This document shows, piece after piece, positions 36,946 through 47,532 of a DNA stretch of 64,000 bases (position 1 is the stretch's first letter; each line of letters starts with the position of its first letter). The stretch is taken from contig JANBQC010000053.1 in the NCBI GenBank assembly GCA_027576995.1, forward strand, positions 1 to 64,000, in the 5' to 3' direction. A program made the position numbers and the translations under genes. This stretch comes from Dimargaris cristalligena (lineage: Eukaryota; Kickxellomycota; Dimargaritomycetes; Dimargaritales; Dimargaritaceae). The notes beneath the pieces were generated by a model that ran no database searches, was not told the DNA's origin, and saw nothing but the letters and a program-made list of their open reading frames with translations.

Positions 36946-37545
36946 TTAATCGGAGTCGGACACAAGGTCAGCGACGAGGTTCCCTGGGCGCTGGCGCAGA
37001 CCTGCTGCCGCGGGAGCTGGTGGCGAGGGAACCGCTTCGCCTGATTCATGAAGCGGGGCCTCGTCGATGGGAAGGGGCCGGGGGCCGTGGAGCAGAGCGG
37101 ATACGAGCCGCTCAAACACCGGGGGGGTGCTCAGCCACCGGCGCTGGCCACTGGCGGGGTTGTGGGGCCATACGTCCTCCAAGAAATAATACAGGTGGCC
37201 CACGGCCAGGCCCAGGAGACTCTGGACCGGGAATTGGTTGTTGAAGAGATACGAAATGCCGATCATGACAAAGGGAAAGTAGGGGGCTCGGAAGGTAAAC
37301 AGACCCAGTAGGTTTAACAGAACGTGGGGATTGCGCTGGGCCCATACGTAAATAATGACAAACGAGAGGGCGGGAGCTTGGAAGGGGGTGGTGAATACGG
37401 CAGAGCAGGCCAGTAATAGGACGCCGGATAGTACGAGGAACCACAGGAAGTCGGCCGAGCGGTTCCGGAACGAGCCCTCCTCCAAGTCGCGCATGTACTG
37501 GACCCTGTGGAGTGTCAGGATGATCGGAGTTTGTGGCGGGGGTTT

Positions 37546-37606
<61 letters not shown>

Positions 37607-38141
37607 CGGTATACATGTACCAGTCCCGGTGGAGAAGCTTGGAAGGATATGCTGCTTACATGAAATAGGTATGGAAGGCCCAGTTGAACGAGAAGGGCCC
37701 AAAGTAGAGAAACGTGGTGAATAGGCGCCAAAGCTGGTCGGGGATATAGCATAAGAAGTTGAATGGGCCTTGGGATTAGACTTGGAAGAAAGGCAGGTGC
37801 CAGCTCCGTGTGTAGCACGGCTCAAGATATCGCCCGATTACCTCGGTTAATAAGTTAAGGTAGTGCCGACTTACCTGGCCCCGGAAAAACGTCAGTTCAA
37901 AGTCGTAGTAAAGCTGGAACATTGTCACGCTGCCAATGTGCTGTTGGGTAGAGCAGAAAAGTGAGTGGGTGGGTAGGTAAGTAAGTAAGTGGGGATTAGT
38001 CGAGGCCATTGGCAACTGGGCGGCTCTAGCGGGATGGTGACGAGGACTTACGGCGGCTAGAGTCACGGCGATGAGGGCAGTCAGGTAAATGCGGGAGATA
38101 GGCGGCACCTCGCGGTACCATTGTTCAATGGGCGACGGCAT
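36946..38141 (-). CDS. DER1: derlin, ER-associated degradation rhomboid pseudoprotease
   Basis: Membrane component of the ERAD retrotranslocation machinery, acting with Hrd1-type ligases and Cdc48. Four exons on the minus strand: 38141-38052, 37940-37875, 37733-37660 and 37504-36946. All phases close, giving 262 residues (derlins about 210-340). It starts MPSPIEQWYREVPPISRIYL, the classical derlin start. FQLYYDFELTFFRGQ and LWRLFTTFLYFGPFSFNWAF (the WR motif) follow, then MRDLEEGSFRNRSADFLWFL. The GxxxG-type helix 6 region is SLLGLAVGHLYYFLEDVWP. There is no serine-histidine protease dyad, as expected for a derlin. The C-tail (about 60 residues) is proline-rich and ends in acidic SDSD; I see no SHP Cdc48-binding box. 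It is closest to animal Derlin-2/3, but Dfm1 orthology cannot be excluded. Confidence 0.93.
37549..37600. repeat. (AG)26 microsatellite inside derlin intron 3
   Basis: Perfect AG run of about 52 bases between the donor at 37659 and the acceptor at 37505. On the transcribed minus strand it is a (CT)26 pyrimidine tract 45 bases before the splice acceptor. Confidence 0.95.
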
Positions 38142-39159
38142 GGCGCTGAGGATGAGGGAGAATGGGGAGGGGAAAGTAAAGTAAAGCAAAGGGCTGGAAG
38201 TGGAGGGGCGGTCGGTAGTTTGAGTTGGCGCGCCGAGTCCGCTGCTTCAGGTTCGAGGGGTGTTGTGGTATATGCTGCCCGCTCACTTTCGGTAGGTATA
38301 GAGAGAGTCGTCGCTGTTGGCTGTGGTAGTTAGTATAAGCTTCATTTGCAGTTTGTCAGGAGGGGGAGGGGTGGGTGGTTTTAGCGGGTCGAATTAATTT
38401 CATTAACAGGGCAATATTACGCATTTATCCATCTACATTACTTATTGTATTACCCTAATAGCATCTATTCTTCGGCCAGCCCACCCACGAATAATACAGA
38501 GGGTGATGTGGCCACACTACCCCCATTCCCCTCTCCCTGCCCTACAAATGCCTACAAATCAAGCGAGCAGCACTACGCTTCTCTGCTTGGGCGCAGGACA
38601 GAAGAAGTAGGAAGATCTTTCCCCCACCCGACCCCATGATGAAGGGGGTTGGTCCAAAAAAAAATTTTAAGCCTGTCCCCGTGACTTGCCCCAATGTGAG
38701 AAGATGGGCCATTTAATCACAGTCGCTACGCCATACACCCCCCGCCTTGCATTGGTGGTGCTAATCACCCTGTGTATATGGTGGTGTGGAAGGGAAGGTG
38801 GTGGTGGTATACCACTTACTATCGCTCTCCATCATTGCCCCGCCCTGCCCTGGTCACAGAGTTGCTTGCTGCTCTCTGTGTGCGTGTGTGTGAGAGAGGG
38901 GGAGGGGGAGGAGGGCGCATACAGCATACACCAACCGCGCGCCCTGTTAAACCCCCCCTAAGCTGCTATTGGGTTCCCCTTTCCCCCCCTTCTTAAACCT
39001 CGTTTGTTCCTCCGTTCCTGGACCACCCTTCGTGTCTTTTCTCTCTCTCCATCTATCTATTTCTATTATTTGTCCTTAGTTTCTGCCGCCTTCCCGTCTC
39101 CGGCTCACACTTATCCCACCTGATTCTTTCCCATCATCTCCCCCATACCTACTCACACA
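38142..39159. other. divergent intergenic region between derlin and 14-3-3 genes
   Basis: About 1 kb with both promoters. A long pyrimidine-rich stretch on the plus strand (38990-39120) precedes the 14-3-3 start codon, typical of strong fungal promoters or leaders. No gene. Confidence 0.5.
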
Positions 39160-40418
39160 ATGGAACCCCGTGCCGAAGCCGTCTACATGGCCAAGCTCGC
39201 CGAGCAGGCCGAGCGTTACGACGGTAAGTTTAGCTCATCTGCTCCTCTTTTTCTCCATACCTCTTGTCTACCTACCTGCTTTAGCATAAAGGCGAGAGGT
39301 ACTTCCACGCCGCAGCCCACTCCAGCCACCGTGACCCTCCCTAGCCTCTTTATTGGGGGGAGGGTCGTCTCTACGGCTTCTCCACTCGCCCTCATCTTCC
39401 TCATCCGCGGGCAAGAGCGGGCTTAGACGACCGCGTTTACCACTACCGCCCCCCCTCCACTCCTCCTGAGGACCCCCAGTGCTCCCATCCCTTTGGTCGA
39501 GTCCCTCAGATTACTACTCCTACTGCTGGCTGGTCGAGATGAGAGTCGTCGTGCCTTCCCAACCCGTGCTATCACATTTCCCATCATCATCCGACCACCC
39601 TCCCCTTAATATCCCTCTTCTAACCTTCTCTGCTTCTCACGTGATGATGCATACCCCGACGTCCACTATTATTAGAAATGGTCGAAAACATGAAGAAGGT
39701 CGCTGCTGAGAACGCCGAACTCTCGGTCGAGGAGCGTAACCTGCTGTCTGTCGCCTACAAGAACGTCATTGGTGCTCGCCGTGCCTCGTGGCGCATCGTT
39801 TCCTCCATTGAGCAGAAGGAGGAGAGCAAGGGCAACGAAGCCCAGGTCGCCAAGATCCAGGTCTACCGCCAGAAGATTGAAACCGAGCTGTCGGAAATCT
39901 GCAGCGATATTCTGGATGTGCTCGACAAATACCTGATCCCCCAGGCCGCCTCCGGCGAATCCAAGGTCTTCTACCACAAGATGAAGGGTGACTATTACCG
40001 CTACCTGGCTGAGTTCTCGTCCGGTGATGTGCGCAAGGACGCCTCCGAGAAGTCCCTGGCCGCCTATACCGCTGCCACTGAGATCGCCGTCACTGAGCTG
40101 GCCCCCACCCACCCCATCCGCCTGGGCCTGGCCCTTAACTTCTCCGTCTTCTACTACGAGATCCTGAACTCCCCAGACCGCGCCTGCCATCTGGCCAAGC
40201 AGTCCTTTGACGATGCTATTGCTGAGCTCGATACCCTGAGCGAAGAATCCTACAAAGACTCTACCCTCATCATGCAGCTGCTCCGCGATAACCTGACTCT
40301 CTGGACTTCGGATATGCAGGATGCCGCCGACAAGCCCTCGGAAGAACAGGACGATGCCCCGGCCGCTCCTGAGGCCGCCCCCGAGTCGACCGAAGCCGCC
40401 CCCGCTGATAAGGCCTAA
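39160..40418 (+). CDS. BMH1: 14-3-3 protein
   Basis: Dimeric phosphoserine/phosphothreonine-binding adaptor of the cytosol. Two exons, 39160-39223 and 39676-40418, joined in phase: 268 residues. Exon 1 ends in [12 protein letters not shown]; exon 2 continues [10 protein letters not shown]. The family signatures [20 protein letters not shown] and [20 protein letters not shown] are both intact. The phosphopeptide pocket residues are present (Lys in [11 protein letters not shown] in GARRASWR, the conserved Arg-Tyr in DYYRYLAE). The variable C-tail is Ala/Pro/Glu-rich (about 35 residues). Strong GC bias at third positions and a pyrimidine-rich leader suggest high expression. Confidence 0.98.
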
Positions 40419-41784
40419 ATATACTCCCTTCTATGAGGCTGTGTTTACTTGGCCTGAATGGCCCTTATATTTCTTCCCATTTTCACCCTACACTTCCCCC
40501 CCCCTCCCACACACACCCCACCCCGCTTGTGTTCCTTTCGTCTTTATTTTTTTTTGTTGTTTTTCGACCTTTATTATTTCACACACCTTCGTTTACCATT
40601 CGTCTTCCAACACCACCCTTGTGGCGGCCAGTCTGACGTGAGTGGGTGAATTTCCCCCACCGCTGGTGCGGTAGTCCCCTTTTTTTGCCTCTGCTTCCGG
40701 CTATTCATTCACCCACCCATTCTCACCACGGGTCGTTTGGCTCGTTAGTTGATTGATATTACATTAAAACTCCGTGTCAATGTCGTTTAAGTAGCTTTGT
40801 TTGTGTATGGATATGTGGAAGTGGGGTATCCAGAGCGCGTGCGTATAAGCCGTCTACATATTCCCTCAATGTTAAGGCCAAGGCCGACTAGGACAGTTGC
40901 AGAATTCTCTTTTATGGCCTTGGCGAATAATCCCTTCCATTATCAATCCCTTGGGCCATGTTGCGGAGAGGTGCAGATGCAGATGGACTAGTTGGCATCA
41001 ACCCCAGGTAGGGTGGCCTTGGTTAGGAAAGGGGTAGGTAGGTAAGGGGTTGTCATCCACATCTATAGGTCCCCAGTCCACTCCACTCCACCGCGTCGTA
41101 GAATAGGGAGGTAAGTTTGCGGATTTTAAAAGGGTGCTGCTGTAAGCCGGAGGAGGGGTTATTGTGTTATTTAACAGAGGGGGAAGTGTTGTCGAGTCCA
41201 AGTAGGGAAGGAGAGCCTCTCCTCACCAATGGGTAGACCAGCTATTAAAACCTTCCTTTACTTTCCATTTGTATATTAAACACGCTTGATGTCACGGGTT
41301 AGGGGAGTGGTCGGGATAATCATCGGCCATGCCAAGCCAAGTTTGCCCTGCAATGACGGGGGTATTAAAAGGGGTCATTGGCAGTTGGGACTGATGACAC
41401 ACCCACGTCATGGCTATATGCTATTGTTGTGCTGGATCAGGAATCTGCCGAGTGTAAGTGGGAGAGAGTGCGGGGGAATTGGTTTCCCATCCCATTCCAT
41501 CCCATACATCACACTCCCACCACCCAACTTTGATTACTGCATGACGTGGGGGAATGCATTTCCCTGGTCAATTTATCTTGCGAGAGTGACTCTGCAGCGA
41601 CGTCACCCGATCACGATGCCTTTCGGCCCTATAAAACCAGCCGGGCGGAACCCTAACTGACCCTAACGATCTCTCTTGTTTCCCCACCTTTGGTTTAGCG
41701 TTTCCACAACTACAAACGAACCCGCTTGTTTATTCTCCCAATCCCTTCTCTCGCACAGCTACAACACCACCACCACCCGCAAAC
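40419..41784. other. intergenic region, 14-3-3 3' flank and YccF promoter
   Basis: Plus-strand pyrimidine-rich sequence directly after the 14-3-3 stop, then ordinary sequence. A small CCCATTCCAT-type repeat lies at about 41488-41508. An open frame at 41286-41660 (124 codons) has no recognisable features and is not called. Confidence 0.5.
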
Positions 41785-42189
41785 ATGGGAGCGTGCAGCC
41801 TCTTTGGTAACATCATCTGGGTCATCCTCGGCGGATGGATCTACTTCCTGTACTATGCCCTGGGCGGCTGTCTCTTCTGCATCACCATCATCGGTATTCC
41901 ATTCGGCATGGAATGCTTTAAGCTTTCCCTCGTCGCCCTCTGGCCCTTTGGCAAAAGTATCGACTGGAACCTTCGCTCGGCCGGTTGTCTGTCCACCGTG
42001 TTCAACGTCATTTGGCTTGTCCTATTGGGTTGGCACCTCTGCCTCATCCATCTGGGCCTGATGCTGCTGTTTGCCGTCACCATCGTGGGTCTACCTTGGG
42101 CGAAGCAGTGTTGGAAACTGGCCAAGGTGGCCCTGTGGCCTTTCGGAACCTCCATTACCCGAGGTGGAGCTTCTCCCGCTGTCGTCTAA
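41785..42189 (+). CDS. YccF-domain small membrane protein
   Basis: Intronless, 134 residues. It consists of two tandem YccF ('inner membrane component') units, each with two membrane segments. The first is NIIWVILGGWIYFLYYALGG then LFCITIIGIPFGMECFKLSL and VALWPFGKS. The second is NVIWLVLLGWHLCLIHLG then LFAVTIVGLPWAKQCWKLAK and VALWPFGTS. The GIPxG...K...ALWPFG signature is that of the bacterial YccF family (E. coli YccF 148 residues), whose molecular role is not established. Eukaryotic members are known to me mainly from protists and some early fungi. ATG is preceded by CCCGCAAAC and a pyrimidine-rich leader, like neighbouring genes, and codon use is the same, so it is a resident gene. Whether it came by horizontal transfer is open. 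Confidence 0.88.
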   Translation: MGACSLFGNIIWVILGGWIYFLYYALGGCLFCITIIGIPFGMECFKLSLVALWPFGKSIDWNLRSAGCLSTVFNVIWLVLLGWHLCLIHLGLMLLFAVTIVGLPWAKQCWKLAKVALWPFGTSITRGGASPAVV

Positions 42190-43288
42190 ACTTAGTCGAT
42201 GCATTCCTATACCACCCACCAACCACTTCTCTTTGCAAATAAGCACTCCCCTTCCTTGTGTCTAGTCCATGTATATTGTATATCCCCTCCCTCACTCTCT
42301 CACCCCCATACGCCCCCTTTAGTGCCCCATACCATTCCCCCTTTTGTTCCACCCAGGTGACTATTATTTCGTTTAATCCCGCAATCCGGCGGTATTTCTA
42401 ATAGGCCGACCCCTATCCCCTCCGCGTAGTTTAGTATAATTTTAGACCCTCCAATAAATCAGTGCTATTGGAGCAATCCCTTCTTCATCACTATCACACA
42501 TCACTGGAGGCAGTCGTGGTACAGTAAACAGTGGGGACCCTGGCCGATTAACAAATAGCAGTAGTAGACCACCAACAATGGGTTAATAACATACTCACCT
42601 CCCTTTTAGGGTTATTCATGGCCATAATAGGCCAGGTGCATCCAACTATCGATTTCATCCTGCCTTCCCCTGGCCATTGCCGACTTGTTGTTACCATTCC
42701 TGAGGTTGACGGCCATGTAATTATTGGCTTCTCAGTACCAGACTGTAGGTGTATATTAATAGTTGGATTTAATTGTATAGGAAACAGCTGAAAGACACGG
42801 ACTGGAATTGGGTAATAAATCGAACAATATAAGCCACGCAGGACTGAGCGTGGATATGAATAGGGTGCGAGTACACCAAGGGGAAACGCGCATAAAAGGG
42901 CTGTAGGGGAAATAGTAATAAAGATGGGCATCCGCAAAAAATACAGTGTCCAGCCATTTAATGCAAAGTATGAAAAGGATGGTCAAGTCCAAGGGGTGCA
43001 TATTATAGAGTTGGTAGGCAAAACAATAGAATAATTATGTATAAATACTAATAAAATAGAAAATTACTAAAAAGGTATACTAAAAAGATTAATCGGAATC
43101 GGCCATGAGACCACCCAAAAAAATTACCAAGTGGCCCACATGGTTTCTTGATTAATCCACGGAGAAATACACAGTCGAATCAGCAGGCAACCTCGGCGAT
43201 TCGAGTCAAAAGGCCAGCGGGGTAATACCACTCTTCCCTCCCCCCCTCATACACTCACTCAACGAGTCCCGTGCCTGCAGAGACCAGG
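42190..43288. other. convergent intergenic region
   Basis: Tail-to-tail spacer. Plus-strand AATAAA at about 42452 may serve the YccF gene. The section 43010-43110 is strongly A/T-rich. The open frames here are short and random. Confidence 0.5.
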
Positions 43289-46200
43289 TCAAACTACGCT
43301 TGACCCAAAAATAGTCCCAGGGACCGAATTGGGGAACCGGTCGCGAATAAGGGTCAAGAGGGTCAGGATTTTCATCGAGTCACCCACCGCGATATCCTGA
43401 CACCCAATCGCCACCTGATCAGGTCGAACACCTACGGACCGGAGTCGGTCGAAGCATCGCCGGATACGCTCCATTGCCAGGAGTGACTCAACCGGTGTAT
43501 CCCCCGCCAAGGGCTCATCCGTCAGGGTCTCCAATATCCGGCCTAATACTATACCATCCTGGAGATCACGGAAGAGATTCGTAACCGGTGCCGTCTTGGG
43601 GTATGGGGAATGTTGAAGGATGTGGTTAATCCATTGCGTAAACTGAACCATCGTCATCCCCGACGGTTCCTCAGTTGACCACGGGTCGCCATCAGCGTTG
43701 GAGTCGCGCCGGCTAAACGAAGGGCGACCACCGCCCGCCGAGGGGGTCCCACCGCTGCTGGCGGCTTCAAAGGTCTCGGCATCCGGGTAGAAGCCCGAGC
43801 GGCCTAGCATCCCCTCGTCGGCCCCATCCCCTTCGCCGTTATCATCCGAGAATGTGGCTTCGCCCCCCATTAGGTGAGGGGGGCCCAAGCTGGGCGGTCG
43901 GGGCCGCATGCTCTGGGCCACATGTAGAGGCACCGTATTAATGTTACTGGAGGAGGTGATGGGGGCGTGACTGCCAATCGTGGCCTTGAGAAGCATTTTG
44001 ATCCAGTCCCGGATCACAGACGCTTCCTCGTGGTAAAAGTAGTAGGTGCGCTTGGTTTCGTGCACACACTTGAAGCAGTACTTGCCCTTTTTGATATTCT
44101 CGTCGGGCACAATGCGGTAGCCCTGGAGGTTGACGATGCCTCGGCATACCGAGTCCTTGGGCGTCTTAAAATAGTAGAGGTTGGGTCCCTTGAGGACAAA
44201 CCAACGGGTCTGCCACAGGGGATAACCAGTGGCCCGCTTTTTCAGATAGCCCTGGTGGTCGGGGCTTTGGATATCCTCCAGCTGTAGATGGTAAGTGGTT
44301 GCTTTACCAAACTGCGGAGGTGCCACCGGTCCCGGGCGCGCTGCATCGGCGGGGGTTACCGGAAATTCGGCTTGGATAGGGGCATACGATGGCCGACCCG
44401 GGCTCACTGAGTGAGTAACCATACCAGGTGGGTGCGCCAAGGATGCGGGTGAGGAGTCCGCACGGGGAGGGCCCGGGGGCGGGGGAACCGGGGGTGGCGA
44501 TTCCGACCGTCGGGGGGTTTGGTCTAGCTCCGTCAAGGCGCGATCCACGTCAATGCTCTTCGTGCTCCGGGGGGATTGCAGGGAGGGGCTGGTGGAGGTG
44601 GGTTTTTGGGTAGACCGGTTGCGGAACAGGGACCCGAGGGACATTTGGGAGGCGAGCCGGGGCCGGTCAATGGGTGTCATCCCCGAACCGAGTGAATCCA
44701 GCCGCCCCCTTGGAGACGGGTGGGCAAAATGGTGAGGCTCCACAGGGGCATCGTCGCGGTCAGAAGCCGGAGGTGGGGGTGAAGGAGTGGAAAACGACAT
44801 GGCCAGAGCCCGCCCAGCGGGGGATCCCGAGACTGGCGGTGGAGGGGGCGATGGATTGGGGGGAGACTCGATGGCAGGCTCGGGTAGTTCGGTCGGTGCG
44901 ACTGCCGAGGGCGAGGATGCGGTACTCAACGACGCAAGAGGTCCCCTCCGCTGCCGGTCCTTCTCCGCCTTGGTGGCAGTGTTGCGTCGTTTGAGCGCAT
45001 CGTTAATCCGACGGATTGAATCGGCCCGGGTTTTAATCGTTCGAGACTCCTCGGCGGCGGCGGCTGCCGCATCTTCCTCGCTAGCGGGGGCAGAATGGCG
45101 AGGACTTGGTCCATCCCCGGATTGACCCGACTCCCCGGAGGCAGGTTCGTCACCCGTTTCGACCCCGAAGCTATTGACATGACGTAGGCTGGGGGCCTTG
45201 GACCCTACGGAAACGGACTCGGACCCTGAGGGTGGGTTCGACTGTTCGGCCAGGCGCCAGGCAGTCGGGGTAAGTAACATGGAAGGCGGCCGCGACTGGC
45301 TTCTTTGCGGCACCTGCATATGGGAATTGGAACGGAGTAGAGCAACACCGGGAAGCTCGGCCGGGGCCAGACTGTGGGCGGAGTTGGCTTCGGATATAGT
45401 ACGGCTAAGGGGCTCGTCGGTGTGATGGGAAGCCTGTGACGTGGGGGATATCAAGGTCGGGCCGGCGAAACCCCCGGGGCCCATACCCGCCATCAACCCG
45501 CCAGAACCATTGGGGCCGTCCCGGAGTTCGATAATGGCATTCATGAGGTGATAGCGTTTGCCAAAGGTGTTGATTTGGAGCTCCTTAAGGGTGGTCAGAT
45601 TAAGATCGAGTAAAACATCGCCCGAAATTTCGTTCTCGATGAATATGGGAGCGAGGGAGCCGAACCCCTGCTGCTGCAACCAGGCCGCCACCTGCTCAAT
45701 GGACCATTGCTCCGGAGGATCTTCCAGGGACAAATGGGCCAAGTTCATATCCGCGACTTCCGTAGGGAGGGCGGCAGGGGAAAGGGAGGGCTCATCGGGC
45801 AGGGAGTCCTCTTCCGCGGGAAATTTATCGGACCCGGGGGTCGCAGGGAGAGGCTTGTCCAGCACCGGGGTCTCAGCCACCCGGTTAGCATTGAAGATAT
45901 TCCGGCTGGAATCCGGTGTTGGTTCGGTGACAGAAAAGGGCAGCTTAGGAACAGCGGGGGGAGGGGGTGAGGCCAAATCGGGCAGCGAGGAATCCTCCAA
46001 AAATTCGGAGTCGCGGAAATTAATCTCGAGATTATTAATCAGGTCGGCGTAGGGTTTCGAGTCGACGTAAAGCGAATGGGTGGCCGAGGCGGATGTGGGG
46101 GCTTCGGGAGTGAATGGCTGAGTGAAATTAACAGGGAAAAGCCCGACATGACCTTGCTCATTACGGCCCTGTTAGGAGAGGGTATTAAGTGGTGCACATG

Positions 46201-46631
46201 GTTTGGTATATGAAGCCAACCCAGCCACAGCCAGGGTGCAGTGATAAAGCAAAACGAGAGAGATGATTGATACTTGATTAATGGGTTTGGGGGAATATAC
46301 CTAGCTTGGAGTTCAGCCCCGCGGACGGTGGCGCCCTCAACAAAGGGTAACAAGAATTCCACTACGAGCCTAAGCAAGGGGGTCGTATTTTGGGAAAGCA
46401 ACCCGAATGAAACCAGTAGGAGGGAGGCCCAACGGCCAAGAGCCATCTGGATGGAGGGGACCTCAATGCAACTGGGGAATGGCTTACCTGCCACCAGCCG
46501 TCGTTGTAGAGGTCGTCCTGTTCGAGGACTACCACTTGCTCACCAACGGCAAAGGATATTTCATCGTCGTGGTCCGCCTCGAAATCATGGAGGGCGATGC
46601 GAATTCCGTGGGTCGCGTCGGCAACACTCAT
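43289..46631 (-). CDS. SH3-SAM-PH protein (Boi/Pob1 type) with extra C-terminal CH domain
   Basis: Polarity/exocytosis scaffold of the Boi1/Boi2/Pob1 kind, which binds Cdc42 pathway proteins and phosphoinositides at growth sites. Two exons, 46631-46488 and 46168-43289, in phase: 1,007 residues. SH3 at about 9-66 is split by the intron (IALHDFEADHDDEISFAVGE, DLYNDGWWQ then GRNEQGHVGLFPVNFTQPF). SAM at about 201-265 (EQWSIEQVAAWLQQQGFGSL, INTFGKRYHLMNAIIELRD). A long Pro/Ser-rich, presumably disordered middle carries PxxP motifs. PH at about 682-775 (HQGYLKKRATGYPLWQTRWF, VLKGPNLYYFKTPKD). Then calponin homology at about 884-996 (FTQWINHILQHSPYPKTAPV, TNLFRDLQDGIVLGRILETL, ILTLLTLIRDRF). Boi/Pob1 proteins known to me end soon after the PH domain, so the CH domain is an addition that could bring actin or Ras-pathway contacts. 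Confidence 0.9.
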
Positions 46632-47532
46632 GGTGGAGAATAGGAGAAGGGTTAGGAGGGGGATCGGCGTCGTCAGGCGCGCCTGGAAAAGAGAGGCCGC
46701 AGGAAATGGGGGCCAACAATAAACGGGGAGAAAGAGTTGGGCTGAGAAAAAAGTAAGGAGAGGAGAGAACAACTAGGCCAACGGGAAAAGAAAAGGGCGG
46801 GAACATACGGTGCATATACGCACTCAGGCTACTCACAGTGGGTGTATGCTTAAAAGGGGAAAGGTCGAACAGCCCAGCCAAGTCGCTGTTGGGCCTGCTG
46901 TGGAGATAAGCGCCTGGTTCTTCCTACCAAGGCCAGGTCGAAGCCTCGGTCGGTTGGGAAGAAGAGAACGCCCGTTCTGATGGACGAGTTTCAGTGGCAG
47001 GGGGGGCTGACAATGAGCCTGGTTTTCCACCTTCCTTTTCCTCCTGTCCCTATCTCCCCTCCGACTTTAAGAGGGGGTTGATAAAGTGAACCTGCCAGTC
47101 AGAATAGAGAGGCGGGTTCATTGTTCATCGGCCGGCGAATCATTCGGCTGCCCTCTCTCACTGCCCCTCGTTCCAGTGAACTAGGGGCCCTGGAATTACT
47201 GAGGCATAGAGATGAGGGTTAGTTCACTTTAACCACTTCCCAAGAAACACTCCAGTCGATAGAAACGCTCTTTTTATTAGCTGGTACATGGGAAATTACA
47301 TCTGGTCCATAGAGGACAAGTGATAGAGTAGGGGAGGAGATTGGCGAAAATTATTACAGATACAGGGCTATAGTAAGAGGGGGTGGAAGAATATAGGGGT
47401 ACGAAATAGCATGAGAGGGATATTATAATTAAATAGATATAGAAAGGCATGAGAATTAGGAATGGGGTCATGGGGGGAAATGGCCTGGACATGGAACAAG
47501 GCGATGGTGGTCTAGGCAGCCCTGCCGACGGA
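46632..47532. other. intergenic region
   Basis: Promoter of the SH3-SAM-PH-CH gene and 3' flank of the OFA transporter, with minus-strand AATAAA at about 47273-47278, 255 bases after its stop. No gene. Confidence 0.5.
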
